Below are positions 1-9,743 of a DNA stretch of 64,000 nucleotides, one piece after another. A program made the position numbers and the translations under genes. The notes under the pieces are model-generated. The model worked only from the letters and a program-made list of their open reading frames with translations, had not been told where the DNA came from and did no database searches. The stretch is from Plasticicumulans lactativorans (GTDB lineage: Bacteria; Pseudomonadota; Gammaproteobacteria; Competibacterales; Competibacteraceae), in contig NZ_SLWY01000005.1 of assembly GCF_004341245.1 (NCBI RefSeq), positions 124,001-188,000 of the forward strand, read 5' to 3'. How positions within the stretch are numbered: position 1 is the stretch's first letter; the number at the start of each line of letters is the position of its first letter.

Positions 1-1407
1 GGCGCCGCCGGCGGGCCGGTGGTGCTCTCGGTCGGGCTCGACAACACCGAGCGGCGCGGCGCCGAGTCGCGCCTGGCGTGGATGGCCGATCACGACACGC
101 TGACCGGGCTGCCCAACCGGCGCCGCTTCCAGGAGGAGCTGGAGCTGATGCTCAACGCCGCGCAGCGCCAGGGGCGGGTCGGCGCGCTGCTGCTGCTCGA
201 CCTCGACCAGTTCAAGTACGTCAACGAGGCCGACAGCCACCTGAGCGGCGACCGCCTGCTGAAGACCATCGGCAGCGCGCTGGCCAAGGAGCTGATGCTG
301 GCCGAGCTGGTGGCGCGCCTCGGCGGCGACGAGTTCGGCGTGCTGGTGCGCGACGTCGATGCCGAGGGCGCGGCGCGGGTGGCGGCGGAGATCAACGCCA
401 TCGTCAGCGGCGTCAACTGCGAGGTCGACGGCCGCACCCACCGCATCACCGCCAGCATCGGCGTGGCGCTGTTCCCGGAGCACGGGCAGACGGTCGAGGA
501 ACTGCTGGCCAACGCCGACCTGGCGATGTACCAGGCGAAGGAGGCCGGGCGCGGTCACTGGCACGTGTTCTCCGAGGCCGACCGCTCGCGCGAGCAGCTG
601 CAGAACCGCGTGTACTGGAAGGACCGCGTCGCCCAGGCGCTGGCCGAAGACCGCTTCGTGCTGTACTTCCAGCCGATCATGCACATCGCCGACGGCACCA
701 TCGCGCACTACGAGGTGCTGCTGCGCCTGCTGGAGGACGACGGCACGGTGTTCGCCGCCGGGCAGTTCATCGACGCCGCCGAGCGCACCGGCATGATCCA
801 CGCGGTCGACCGCGTGGTGCTGAGCAAGGCGATCCACTTCCTCGCCGACATCAACCGCCGCGGCATCGACGTCAGCTTCTCGCTCAATTTGTCGGGGCAC
901 TCGCTGAACGATGCCGACCTGCTCGCGCACCTGCAGCGCGAGCTGGAGGCGAGCGGCGTCGACACCTCGCGGCTGATCTTCGAGATCACCGAAACCGCCG
1001 CGGTCGGCGACTTCGCCCAGGCGACCTCGATGATCCTGTTCATCAAGAGCCTGGGCTGCCGCTTCGCGCTCGACGACTTCGGCATCGGCTTCTCGTCGTT
1101 CTCCTACCTCAAGCACTTCCCGGTGGACTACCTGAAGATCGACGGCTCGTTCATCCGCCAGCTCGCCGGCAGCCCCGACGACCAGATCATCGTCAAGGCG
1201 CTCAACCAGATCGCCGCCGGCTTCGGCAAGCACACCGTCGCCGAGTACGTCGAAAGCGCCGACACCCTGGCGCTGCTGCGCGAGTTCGGCATCGACTACG
1301 CGCAGGGCTACTACGTCAGCGAGCCGCGCTCGGCCGAGGAGCTGTTCGGGCTGCCGCTGGTGCCGCGCTCGGCGCTGGCGGTGGGCGAGAACCAGGCGAG
1401 CGCGTGA
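1..1407 (+). CDS. GGDEF/EAL domain protein (cyclic-di-GMP turnover), 5' end missing
   Basis: The reading frame is open from base 1, so the N-terminus, probably a PAS or other sensor module, lies outside the window; 468 residues are visible. A diguanylate cyclase domain comes first, with an intact GGDEF signature near visible residue 110. An EAL phosphodiesterase domain follows, in which the name motif reads EVLLR instead of EALLR; the DDFG metal-binding motif and the LKIDGSFI segment are present. GGDEF domains make and EAL domains hydrolyse cyclic-di-GMP, and intact signatures in both suggest a bifunctional or switchable enzyme, though activity cannot be read from sequence. Its last 97 bases overlap the 3' end of cysG on the other strand. 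Confidence 0.9.
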   Translation, partial: GAAGGPVVLSVGLDNTERRGAESRLAWMADHDTLTGLPNRRRFQEELELMLNAAQRQGRVGALLLLDLDQFKYVNEADSHLSGDRLLKTIGSALAKELMLAELVARLGGDEFGVLVRDVDAEGAARVAAEINAIVSGVNCEVDGRTHRITASIGVALFPEHGQTVEELLANADLAMYQAKEAGRGHWHVFSEADRSREQLQNRVYWKDRVAQALAEDRFVLYFQPIMHIADGTIAHYEVLLRLLEDDGTVFAAGQFIDAAERTGMIHAVDRVVLSKAIHFLADINRRGIDVSFSLNLSGHSLNDADLLAHLQRELEASGVDTSRLIFEITETAAVGDFAQATSMILFIKSLGCRFALDDFGIGFSSFSYLKHFPVDYLKIDGSFIRQLAGSPDDQIIVKALNQIAAGFGKHTVAEYVESADTLALLREFGIDYAQGYYVSEPRSAEELFGLPLVPRSALAVGENQASA

Positions 1408-2762
1408 TGCAGGCTCACCACGCTGCCGACGATGATCAGCGACGGCGGGCGGATGCCGGCATCGCGCACGCGCTCGGGCAGCGTCGCGAGGGTGGCGACG
1501 TGCACGCGCTGCTGCGCCGTGGTGCCCTGCTCGACGACGGCGGCCGGGGTGTCGGGCGACAGCCCGTGGCCGACGAGGCCGTCGCGGATCTGCTCGATGC
1601 CGTGCAGGCCCATGTAGAACACGATGGTCTGGCGCGGCTGCGCCAGCGCGGTCCAGTTGAGGTCGAGCACGCCGTGCTTCATGTGGCCGGTGACGAACAC
1701 GCAGGCCTGGGCGTGGTCGCGGTGGGTCAGCGGGATGCCGGCGTAGCTCGCGCAGCCCGAGGCGGCGGTGATGCCCGGCACCACCTGGAACGGGATGCCC
1801 TCGGCGGCGAGGGTTTCGATCTCCTCGCCGCCGCGGCCGAAGATGAACGGGTCGCCGCCCTTCAGCCGCAGCACGCGCCTGCCGGCCTTCGCCAGGCGCA
1901 CCAGCAGGGTGTTGATGTCCTCCTGCGGCAGCGTGTGGTCGCTGCGCGCCTTGCCGACGTTGATGCGCTCGGCATCGCGCCGCACCAGTTCGAGCACGGC
2001 CGGCGACACCAGGCGGTCGTACAGCACCACGTCGGCCTGCTGCATCAGGCGCAGCGCGCGGAAGGTCAGCAGGTCCGGGTCGCCCGGGCCGCCGCCGACC
2101 AGGTAGACCTCGCCGCAGGCGTCGGCGGGCGTGTCGGCGTCGGCGAGCGCCTGCTCGAAGCGCGCGCGTGCCTCGGCCTCGCGCCCGGCGAGCACCGCCT
2201 CGCCGATCGCACCGCCGAGCACCCGCTCCCAGAACGCGCGCCGCCGCGGCGTCGGCACCCGCGCCTGCACGCGTGCGCGGAACTCGGCGGCGAGCGTCGC
2301 CAGGCGCCCGTAGGTGGCGGGGATCAGCGATTCGAGCCGCCCGCGCAGCAGCCGCGCGAGCACCGGCGCCGAGCCGCCGGTCGACAGCGCGATCAGCACC
2401 GGCGCACGATCGACGATCGCCGGCATGATGAAGCCGCACAGTGCCGGCTGGTCGACCACGTTCACCGGCAGCGCGCGCGCCTGGCACAGCCGCGACACCT
2501 CGGCGTTGACGGCGGCATCGTCGGTCGCGGCGATCACCACGTGCACGCCGTCGAGGTCGGCGGCCTCGAAGCGGCGCTGCCGCCACGCGCAGGCGCCGTC
2601 CCGCACGCGCTCGGCGAGCGCGGGGCAGAGTTCGGGGGCGACCACGGTCACCTGCGCGCCGGCTTCGGTGAGCAGGCCGGCCTTGCGCAGCGCGACCTCC
2701 CCGCCGCCGACGACGAGGGCGGGGCGCTGGCGCAGGTTCAGGAAGATGGGCAGGAACTCCAC
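1311..2762 (-). CDS. cysG: Siroheme synthase CysG (trifunctional)
   Basis: This 483-residue protein matches fused CysG along its length. The N-terminal precorrin-2 dehydrogenase/ferrochelatase part starts with [12 protein letters not shown] and carries a [15 protein letters not shown] dinucleotide-binding loop; the C-terminal part is uroporphyrinogen-III methyltransferase ([38 protein letters not shown]). Together they convert uroporphyrinogen III to siroheme, the cofactor of sulfite and nitrite reductases. There is no ATG near the conserved N-terminus, so the start is taken as the GTG at 2760-2762. The C-terminus runs about 25-30 residues past the usual end and overlaps the convergent GGDEF/EAL gene. 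It is divergent from the HDOD gene. Confidence 0.93.
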   Translation of the reverse strand: MEFLPIFLNLRQRPALVVGGGEVALRKAGLLTEAGAQVTVVAPELCPALAERVRDGACAWRQRRFEAADLDGVHVVIAATDDAAVNAEVSRLCQARALPVNVVDQPALCGFIMPAIVDRAPVLIALSTGGSAPVLARLLRGRLESLIPATYGRLATLAAEFRARVQARVPTPRRRAFWERVLGGAIGEAVLAGREAEARARFEQALADADTPADACGEVYLVGGGPGDPDLLTFRALRLMQQADVVLYDRLVSPAVLELVRRDAERINVGKARSDHTLPQEDINTLLVRLAKAGRRVLRLKGGDPFIFGRGGEEIETLAAEGIPFQVVPGITAASGCASYAGIPLTHRDHAQACVFVTGHMKHGVLDLNWTALAQPRQTIVFYMGLHGIEQIRDGLVGHGLSPDTPAAVVEQGTTAQQRVHVATLATLPERVRDAGIRPPSLIIVGSVVSLHHALAWFSPTASAERGTSGSPNSSSAERGSLT

Positions 2763-2924
2763 TCGGACCTCGGTGGTGGTGGCGGCTCGCGGGGGGCTTC
2801 CTATGTAACGCAAGCCGTCGCGGATTTCGAGGTCGCCCGCGGCTGTGCTTAGATAGCGTCCCCGAGAATGCCGGGGCGGTGCGGCCCGATCGCCCCGACG
2901 CGTGCCACAGGAGAACGGCCTTCG

Positions 2925-3743
2925 ATGAACGTGCATGAACTTGCCGCGAGCGTGCGGGATCTGGCCACCCTGCCGGACATCTACCTGCGCCTGCGGCGTC
3001 TCGCCAACGACCCGGCGTCCACCGTCGGTGCCCTCGCCGAGGTGGTCAGCGCCGACGCCGCGCTGTCCTCGCGCCTGCTGCGCCTGGTCAACAGCCCCTT
3101 CTACGGCCTGTCGAGCAAGGTCGACAGCATCGCCCGCGCGGTCAACCTGATCGGCACCGACGAACTCTGCAGCCTCGCGCTGGTCGGTTCGCTCGACGGC
3201 ATGTTCAGCGACCTGCCGGCGACCGTGCTCGACCTCAAGGCCTACTGGTGGCGCAACGTGCTGACCGCGCTGCACGCCCGCGAGCTGGGCCGGGCCGGGC
3301 GCGTGCGCGGGCTCGACCGGCTGTTCGTCGCCGGCATCCTGCACGACGTCGGCCGGCTCGCCGCCGCGCAGCAGATGCCGACGCTCGCCACCGAGGTCGA
3401 ACGCCAGCAGCACGGCCCGTGCGACTGGCAGCGCCAGGTCGCCGCGTTCGATTTCAGCTACGCCGAACTCGGCGCCGAGCTGCTCGGGCTGTGGGGCATG
3501 CCGCAGGCGCTGGTCGAGCCGATCGCCTGCCAGCACCAGCCGGCGCGCGCCGAGCACTGCCCGGTCGAGGCCGCGGTGCTGCACCTCGCGACCCGCATCG
3601 TCAGCGCGCCGGAAGGCACCGCGGACGAGGACATCGCCGTCGAGGCCGATGCCTGGGAACAGGCGCGGCTCGAACCCGACGTGCTCGACGACGTGCGCGA
3701 GCGCGTCGCCGAGTGCGCGCCCGAGTTCCGCAACCTGCTCTGA
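2925..3743 (+). CDS. HDOD domain protein
   Basis: This 272-residue protein is made mostly of one HDOD domain, a divergent relative of HD hydrolases used in bacterial signalling. Recognisable stretches are [29 protein letters not shown] and [10 protein letters not shown], and a retained LHDVGRL near residue 140. HDOD proteins usually act as regulatory or scaffold modules in c-di-GMP and stress signalling rather than as enzymes; the target here is unknown. The ATG at 2925 is chosen because AGGAG lies 12-16 bases upstream and the conserved domain begins just after it. relA follows about 60 bases downstream, so the two may be co-transcribed. Confidence 0.85.
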   Translation: MNVHELAASVRDLATLPDIYLRLRRLANDPASTVGALAEVVSADAALSSRLLRLVNSPFYGLSSKVDSIARAVNLIGTDELCSLALVGSLDGMFSDLPATVLDLKAYWWRNVLTALHARELGRAGRVRGLDRLFVAGILHDVGRLAAAQQMPTLATEVERQQHGPCDWQRQVAAFDFSYAELGAELLGLWGMPQALVEPIACQHQPARAEHCPVEAAVLHLATRIVSAPEGTADEDIAVEADAWEQARLEPDVLDDVRERVAECAPEFRNLL

Positions 3744-3801
3744 CGTCCACCGCCGGCCGGACCCGGCCCGTCCGACCGGCGCACCCCGGGAGGCTTCTCG
3801 C

Positions 3802-5967
3802 GTGGTCGCGCCCAACAGCCGTACCGTTCTGCCGCTGGATTTCGACGCCTGGGTCGCCGGGCACGCCGTGCGCTGGACCCCCGAGCAGGCGGCGCTGGTG
3901 CGGCGCGCGCACGCGCTGGCGGTGCCGCCGGACTGCACCGAGCCGCCGGCCGGGCTCGCCGTCGCCGACATCCTCGCCGAGCTGCGCATGGACCACGAGG
4001 TGGTCGCCGCCGCGTTGCTCGAACCCGGCTACGTCGACGGTCCGCACGCCGCCGAGCGCCTGCGCGAGGACTTCGGCGCCGCGGTGGCGGGGCTGGTGAG
4101 CGGCGTGCGCCGCGTCGCGGTGATCGGCGACTTCCACCAGCACGGCAAACCGAGCGGGCCCGAGCTCGAACGCCTGCGCAAGATGCTGCTGGCGATGGCG
4201 CAGGACGTGCGCGTGGTGCTGCTCGCGCTGGCGCGCCGGCTGCAGCGCATGCGCACGCTCGACGAACTGCCGGTCGACGAGCAGGTGCGCATCGCCCGCG
4301 AGACCCTCGACCTGTTCGCACCGCTCGCCAACCGCCTCGGCATCGCCCGCATCAAGTGGGAGCTCGAGGACCTGGCGCTGCGCCACCTCGAACCGCAGAC
4401 CTACCGCGAGATCGCCCGCGCGCTCGACGAGAAGCGCCAGGAGCGCGAGCGCTACATCGGCGAGGCGGTCGACAGCCTGCGCGCCGACCTCGCGCGCGCC
4501 GGCATCCACGGCGAGGTCTCCGGGCGCGTCAAGCACATCTACAGCATCTGGAAGAAGATGACGCGCAAGCGCGTGCCGTTCGAGGAGATCTTCGACGTGC
4601 GCGCGGTGCGGGTCATCGTCGACAGCGTCGCCGACTGCTACGCCGTGCTCGGCGCGGTGCACGCGCGCTGGAACCACGTGCGCCGCGAGTTCGACGACTA
4701 CATCGCCAACCCCAAGCCGAACGGCTACCGCTCGCTGCACACCGCGGTGATCGGCCCCGAGGGGCGCACCCTCGAAGTGCAGATCCGCACCCGCGAGATG
4801 CACCAGAACGCCGAACTCGGCGTCGCCGCGCACTGGCGCTACAAGGAGGGCACCGCCGCCACCCCGGCGAGCGCCTTCGAGCAGCAGATCGTCTGGCTGC
4901 GCCAGATGCTCGACTGGAAGGACGAGGACGGCGACGCCGGCGACTTCCTCGACCGCTTCAAGGCCGAGGCCCTGCAGGACCGCGTCTACGTGGTCACTCC
5001 CAAGGGCCAGATCGTCGAGCTGCCGCAGGGTGCCACGCCGCTCGACTTCGCCTACCACGTGCACACCCAGGTCGGCCACCGCTGCCGTGGCGCCAAGGTC
5101 AACGGCCGCATCGTGCCGCTGAACTACGAGCTGAAGAACGGCGAGCAGATCGAGGTGCTCACCGCCAAGACCGGCGCGCCCAGCCGCGACTGGCTGTCGC
5201 CGCACCTCGGCTACCTGAAGAGCGGCCGCGCCCGCGACAAGGTGCGCGCGTGGTTCCGCCAGCTCGACCACGAGCACAGCCTGGCGAGCGGCCGGCAGAC
5301 GCTCGAGCGCGAGCTCACCCGCCTCGGCGTGCGCAACGTCAACCTCGAACGCCTGGCCGAGAAGCTCGGCCACCCCCGCCCCGACGACCTCTTCGCCGCC
5401 GTCGGCCGCGGCGACGTCACCGCGATGCACGTGGTGTCGGTGGCGCAGGACATGATCCTGCCGCCGCCGCCGGTCGAGCCGCCGCTGCCGATCGCGCGCC
5501 CCTCGCGGCCCGAGGAGCGCGGCGAGGTGAAGATCAGCGGCGTCGGCAACCTGCTGATGCAGATGGCGAAGTGCTGCCGTCCGGTGCCCTATGACCCGAT
5601 CGTCGGCTTCATCACCCAGGGCCGCGGCGTCACCATCCACCGTGCCGACTGCCCGAACCTGCTCGACCTCGCCGCCCATCACCGCGAGCGCCTGATCGAG
5701 GTCGCCTGGGGCGAGGAGACCCAGGCGCGCTACTGCGTCGACGTGCAGATCGACGCCTACGACCGCACCGGCCTGCTGCGCGACATCACCTCGGTGCTCG
5801 CCAACGACAAGATCAACGTGATCGCCGTCAACACGCTCTCCGACAAACAGGCCGGCACCGCGCGGATGACGCTCACCGTCGAGATCAGCGACGTCGCCCA
5901 GCTCTCGCGCCTGCTCGACAAGATCGTGCAACTGCCCAACGTGATCGAGGCGCGGCGGCGGGGGTGA
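3802..5967 (+). CDS. relA: GTP pyrophosphokinase RelA, (p)ppGpp synthetase
   Basis: A 721-residue RelA/SpoT protein. In order: an N-terminal pseudo-hydrolase region, a synthetase domain with the [19 protein letters not shown] block near residue 295 (EXDD signature of monofunctional RelA), a TGS domain starting near 392 ([10 protein letters not shown]), a zinc-finger-like CCRPVPYD segment and a C-terminal ACT domain near 643. The HD hydrolase motif of SpoT-type enzymes is absent, so this should only synthesise the alarmone, on stalled ribosomes. The start is the GTG at 3802, preceded by a GGGAGG Shine-Dalgarno sequence. E. coli RelA is 744 residues. Confidence 0.95.
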   Translation: MVAPNSRTVLPLDFDAWVAGHAVRWTPEQAALVRRAHALAVPPDCTEPPAGLAVADILAELRMDHEVVAAALLEPGYVDGPHAAERLREDFGAAVAGLVSGVRRVAVIGDFHQHGKPSGPELERLRKMLLAMAQDVRVVLLALARRLQRMRTLDELPVDEQVRIARETLDLFAPLANRLGIARIKWELEDLALRHLEPQTYREIARALDEKRQERERYIGEAVDSLRADLARAGIHGEVSGRVKHIYSIWKKMTRKRVPFEEIFDVRAVRVIVDSVADCYAVLGAVHARWNHVRREFDDYIANPKPNGYRSLHTAVIGPEGRTLEVQIRTREMHQNAELGVAAHWRYKEGTAATPASAFEQQIVWLRQMLDWKDEDGDAGDFLDRFKAEALQDRVYVVTPKGQIVELPQGATPLDFAYHVHTQVGHRCRGAKVNGRIVPLNYELKNGEQIEVLTAKTGAPSRDWLSPHLGYLKSGRARDKVRAWFRQLDHEHSLASGRQTLERELTRLGVRNVNLERLAEKLGHPRPDDLFAAVGRGDVTAMHVVSVAQDMILPPPPVEPPLPIARPSRPEERGEVKISGVGNLLMQMAKCCRPVPYDPIVGFITQGRGVTIHRADCPNLLDLAAHHRERLIEVAWGEETQARYCVDVQIDAYDRTGLLRDITSVLANDKINVIAVNTLSDKQAGTARMTLTVEISDVAQLSRLLDKIVQLPNVIEARRRG

Positions 5968-6534
5968 ATGCGAGCGGAGATGGGGGCCAGTTCTTGCTGT
6001 AGCCGGCTGATTCTCTGCGTATCGATGTCGATCATGAGCCTTTGAGCGCGATCACCGCTACGGTGTCACGAGATGCGCTGCGCGCGCGCCCCGAATCTCG
6101 AACGCAAGGCGGCAGAGCTTGTTGGTCACACGAAACCTGATGCTCTGGACAAAACAGGTACTAGCAGGTATCTGCATCTACGCATAACGGCGTTCGACGC
6201 ATCATCGGCTTTACCTTCAAACAATAACAACAAGGAAAAATGACCTGTGCTCAGGATCAATGGGAAGCACCGCGATTACGCTGCTGTGCTGCCCGAGCAC
6301 CGCGACATCACTCTTGAGCGCTTCGCTAGAGGCGAAATGGACCTTTGGCATCACGGCGCACCGTACACGGCGTCGCCATGCGCTGGTGCCGTATCCCCGT
6401 TCGATGGAAGCCGCGGCCAAGGTGATGCCCAGCGTTGCCAGGGAGGGCGAGTATCCGCGTGCAATGACACCAAATCAGCGCTGCCATCAATTGATGGCGG
6501 TTTCCCAGCGTTTTTCTGATCGAAGTACTTCCAG
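5968..6534. other. Gene-poor junction between relA and the Zorya operon
   Basis: This 567-bp stretch holds no gene that I recognise. One frame reads open from the GTG at 6247 to 6519 (90 codons), and another on the minus strand covers 6217-6420, but neither resembles a known family. Near 6090-6240 a short plus-strand frame contains LVGHTKPDALDKT and SRYLHLRI, faintly like a tyrosine-recombinase C-terminus, but too weak to call. Composition drops in GC compared with relA, consistent with the boundary of an acquired defence island. The zorA promoter should lie at its right end; I could not define convincing -35/-10 boxes. Confidence 0.4.
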
Positions 6535-8910
6535 ATGCCCATCGATCTCTCCTCTCTCACTTGGCCGCCGCTGGTCGTGCTTGGTTTCGTAGGATTTCTT
6601 TTCGTCGGTTTTCTCGCCTTGTATGTCCTGCCCGCTCTGGGTATTGAGGGGCGACTGAAGCGTGCGCACGTTGGGGTTGAAAAGCTGCGCAACCGCAGCG
6701 GTGTAGTGACAACTGAAGCTATGCAGGCGGTGTTCGCGCATTGGGGAAAATTGGGCCATGCCTGGACCGAGTACTCGGAAACGCTGCACCCGCAGTACGA
6801 CGTCATGGAGGGCGAGCGGCGGCTCGTGAAACTACGCGCTACAGTCCCTGCCGGAGCGTTTTTCAGCCCTAGTGTTCTGGTCGATACGCCACTGAGGACC
6901 GAATTCTTTAAGCATCTACCAGGTATCCTGACCGGTATCGGCATCATCGGAACTTTCTTCGGTTTGCTGGCGGGTCTGCAAAACTTCCAGGTCGGCACCG
7001 ATTCCACGCAGTTGCAGACCAGCCTCGCCGAACTGATGCACGGTGTGCGCGAGGCTTTCATCGCCTCGGCCGGTGCCATCGGTGCTGCCATGGTCGTGAC
7101 CTTTCTCGAAAAGCTTCTGTTGAACCGCTGTTACGCCCGTGCCGAGGCACTGGCACAGACGATCGACAGTAGCTACGAGGCCGGTGCCGGTGAGGAGTAT
7201 CTGTCGCGGCTTGTTAATTCGGCCGAGGAAAGCGCTGCACAGACCCGGTTGCTCAAGGATGCCCTGGTCAACGACCTGAAAGAACTGCTCGGCAGCTTCT
7301 CGCACACGATTTCGACGTCGATTGCCGAGGGTTTGCGCGCTCACGGTGATCGGCTGATTCATCCTGAAACTGGACTGTCCGGCAGCATCTCCGGTGCCAT
7401 CGCCGAGGGCCTCCGTGAACCGATGGCGCAGATCACCCGCGTTGCCGAAACCGTTGGAGGTCATCAGGGTGATGCAATCAATGATTTGATGTCGGCACTG
7501 ATTGGCAAGATCGAATCGACTTTCGGTGGCCAGATGAGTGGCCTCAACGATCTGATGGCCAGCAACGCTTCGGCAATGCAGTCCATGCAGACCCGTTTCG
7601 GTGAACTGGTCGAGCGGCTTGCGAGCGCGGGTACCGACACCACGGCAGCCGTTGAAAATCATCTGCGCACACTGATGGACGATGTCGACCGGCGCCAACG
7701 TGAGACGAATGCGGCCATGATCGAACTGCTCGGACAGGTCAAGGCCTCGGTTGCCGAGAGTCAGCGTGACAGCGCCGCGAAGCTCGCCGAATCGGTCGCC
7801 GCCATCGGGGCCAGTGTCGACGCCCTGCTGCGCGATCTCGCTACGCAACGCGAGGCGATGGGTGAAGCCGGCCGGCAGTCGCTAGATGAACTGAAGACTG
7901 GGTTGGGCGCGCTTGTTGAGCAGTTGCGGGCATCTTCACACGAGGCAGGTGAACTGTACCGTCAGGAATTGCAGCGCCTGTTCGCCGAGGCTGAACGGCG
8001 TCAGCAACAACTCGGTGAGCAAGTGCTGACGCTCGTGCAGCACATGCAGGTGGATCAGGCCGAACGCCAGACACGGACCGGCGAGGCCCTGCAGGACAAC
8101 CTCGCGGCGGTGCAGGCCGGACTCGGCAAGGCACTGGGCGCCATCCAGCAGCAGCTCGCCGAGGCCGAAACCCGCGCCCGCAGCAGCGATCAGGAACGGG
8201 CCGCGGCGGAGCTGGAGCGCCGCTGGCAGCTCGAACAGCAGACCGCGGAGCTGCTGCGTGCGCTGGCCGCTCGCACCGAGCAGCTTGGCGCGGCGGTCGA
8301 CCAGAGCGTCGGTGCGCTGCGCGCGACCGTCGACCGGCTCGCACAGATCACCGTCACCGGCTCGGAAAGCCTTGAACGCGGCGCCGGCTCGGTCCGCGCC
8401 GCGGCTGAGGACATGGGCAGCGCGGGCCAGCATATCGCGCAAGTACTCGACCGCGGCGCAGAACTGCACGGCCACGTTGCCGGCGCGGCAAGCGATCTCA
8501 CTACTGCTACGAATGGGTTGCGCGAGATCGTCGCTGGCTATACGCGCCAGCGTGAGCAGATCGACATATTGGTCGGGACGCTGCGTCAGCTTGTCGCTGA
8601 TGCAGAAGCGCGTACCGGCGTCAGCCGCAACCTGGTCGCCGATATGCAGCGCATGGTCGAGCAGGCGCGCACGCTGCAAGATGATTCCAGGCGTTTTGTA
8701 GAGGGTATCGGCGGTGTGTTGGAGACGGGTTTCAACCGTTTCAGCGATGCGGTGACTGACAACTTGAATGCGGTGACTGACGACTTGCATCATGTGTTTG
8801 GTGAAATCACCAGCGGTCTTTCCACCGCCGTGAGCATGATCTCCAGCCAAATCCAGGACCTGGAGGCAGCGCTCGATCAACTCGTACGCGCTGCGGCGAG
8901 TCGGAGATAG
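6535..8910 (+). CDS. zorA: Zorya defence protein ZorA (MotA/ExbB-like)
   Basis: A 791-residue inner-membrane protein. A first membrane segment spans about residues 11-35. The MotA/TolQ/ExbB-like core has two more, near 125-148 (with GIGIIGTFFGLLAGL) and 172-195 (AFIASAGAIGAAMVV). Beyond about residue 210 there is a very long Ala/Glu/Gln-rich helical tail, rich in coiled-coil, of about 580 residues. In the Zorya family ZorA and ZorB form a proton-driven membrane rotor whose cytoplasmic ZorA tail transmits a signal after phage DNA entry. The membrane segments and long tail match this architecture. An in-frame stop just upstream fixes ATG 6535 as the first possible start. The zorB start follows 5 bases after the stop. 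Confidence 0.9.
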   Translation: MPIDLSSLTWPPLVVLGFVGFLFVGFLALYVLPALGIEGRLKRAHVGVEKLRNRSGVVTTEAMQAVFAHWGKLGHAWTEYSETLHPQYDVMEGERRLVKLRATVPAGAFFSPSVLVDTPLRTEFFKHLPGILTGIGIIGTFFGLLAGLQNFQVGTDSTQLQTSLAELMHGVREAFIASAGAIGAAMVVTFLEKLLLNRCYARAEALAQTIDSSYEAGAGEEYLSRLVNSAEESAAQTRLLKDALVNDLKELLGSFSHTISTSIAEGLRAHGDRLIHPETGLSGSISGAIAEGLREPMAQITRVAETVGGHQGDAINDLMSALIGKIESTFGGQMSGLNDLMASNASAMQSMQTRFGELVERLASAGTDTTAAVENHLRTLMDDVDRRQRETNAAMIELLGQVKASVAESQRDSAAKLAESVAAIGASVDALLRDLATQREAMGEAGRQSLDELKTGLGALVEQLRASSHEAGELYRQELQRLFAEAERRQQQLGEQVLTLVQHMQVDQAERQTRTGEALQDNLAAVQAGLGKALGAIQQQLAEAETRARSSDQERAAAELERRWQLEQQTAELLRALAARTEQLGAAVDQSVGALRATVDRLAQITVTGSESLERGAGSVRAAAEDMGSAGQHIAQVLDRGAELHGHVAGAASDLTTATNGLREIVAGYTRQREQIDILVGTLRQLVADAEARTGVSRNLVADMQRMVEQARTLQDDSRRFVEGIGGVLETGFNRFSDAVTDNLNAVTDDLHHVFGEITSGLSTAVSMISSQIQDLEAALDQLVRAAASRR

Positions 8911-8915
8911 GGCTC

Positions 8916-9743
8916 ATGCTCGGTTTGCGTCTATTTGCCGCCGGTCGTGCGCGCGACGAAGGTGAGAAGCCGTTCTGGATTTCATATTCCGACCTGATGA
9001 GCGCACTGATGGTGCTGTTTCTGGTGGTCATGAGTGTGTCGCTGCTGACCATCACGCAGGAATTGCTGGAGCGCCAGAAGGTGCTCGAAGCGCAGAAGCA
9101 GGAACTCGAGGACGCGAAGAAACAGATCGACGCCCTCAAGGCACGCCGGAAGGCACGGGCGGATGCGATCGGCGAGGTGCTTGACCGGTTAGAGGCCGCC
9201 GCCCGTACCGATGCCTACCGCGGCCGGGTCAGCGTCAGTCGGGACCGGCTTATCGTGGATTTCGGCGAGGCAGCACGTTTCGGCAGCGGCGACCATCGCC
9301 TTTCGCGCGAAGGCGCGATATTGCTGCGCGGCTATGTGCAGGAACTGCTCGCTGCAGTCGATGCCGGATCGGGCCGCGCAGTCGATGCCGGATCGGGCCG
9401 CCAATGGTTTCGGCGTGTGATCGTTGAAGGCTTCACCGACAGGGTTGGTTCGTATCTCTACAATCTCGATCTCAGCATGAAGCGCGCGCAGAGCGTGGTC
9501 TGTGCGCTGATGAGTGGCGGCAATGGCGAAGCGCCCCTCAGTGGCGAGCAGCAGCGCCGAGTGCGCGAGTTGTTCGTTGTTGGCGGTTTTTCGTTCAACT
9601 CGGCGCGTGCTTCGAAAGAAGAAAGCCGTCGCGTCGAATTGCGACTCGATTTTTACGCGGCTGAGGATGACGACAGCGACCGGGTAGCCGAAGCCGTGCT
9701 TGCCATGCCGCCCGTGGAGACTGGCAAATGTCAGTTGAACTGA
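8916..9743 (+). CDS. zorB: Zorya defence protein ZorB (MotB/OmpA-like)
   Basis: A 275-residue protein with a short cytoplasmic N-terminus, one membrane helix at about residues 27-46, and Asp26 in SYSDLMSAL, the position of the essential proton-carrying Asp of MotB-like stators. A helical linker follows, then a C-terminal OmpA-like peptidoglycan-binding domain (VIVEGFTDRVGS, SMKRAQSVV, SRRVELRLDF). It pairs with ZorA and anchors the motor to the cell wall. A perfect 24-bp tandem duplication at 9354-9401 repeats AVDAGSGR within the periplasmic domain. The 3' end overlaps zorC by 16 bases, showing translational coupling. Confidence 0.9.
   Translation: MLGLRLFAAGRARDEGEKPFWISYSDLMSALMVLFLVVMSVSLLTITQELLERQKVLEAQKQELEDAKKQIDALKARRKARADAIGEVLDRLEAAARTDAYRGRVSVSRDRLIVDFGEAARFGSGDHRLSREGAILLRGYVQELLAAVDAGSGRAVDAGSGRQWFRRVIVEGFTDRVGSYLYNLDLSMKRAQSVVCALMSGGNGEAPLSGEQQRRVRELFVVGGFSFNSARASKEESRRVELRLDFYAAEDDDSDRVAEAVLAMPPVETGKCQLN

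Noticed and set aside
78-2852. Very long open frame with Arg/Ala/Pro-rich translation across the GGDEF and cysG genes
   Set aside because: It covers two well-supported genes in another frame, has low-complexity composition typical of high-GC shadow frames and no family features.
3802-5967. SpoT or bifunctional Rel
   Set aside because: The N-terminal region lacks the HD hydrolase motif, and the synthetase has the EFDD signature of monofunctional RelA.
6090-6240. Tyrosine recombinase C-terminus
   Set aside because: LVGHTKPDALDKT...SRYLHL is suggestive, but the catalytic Arg and Tyr context is missing and the match is too short to call a gene.
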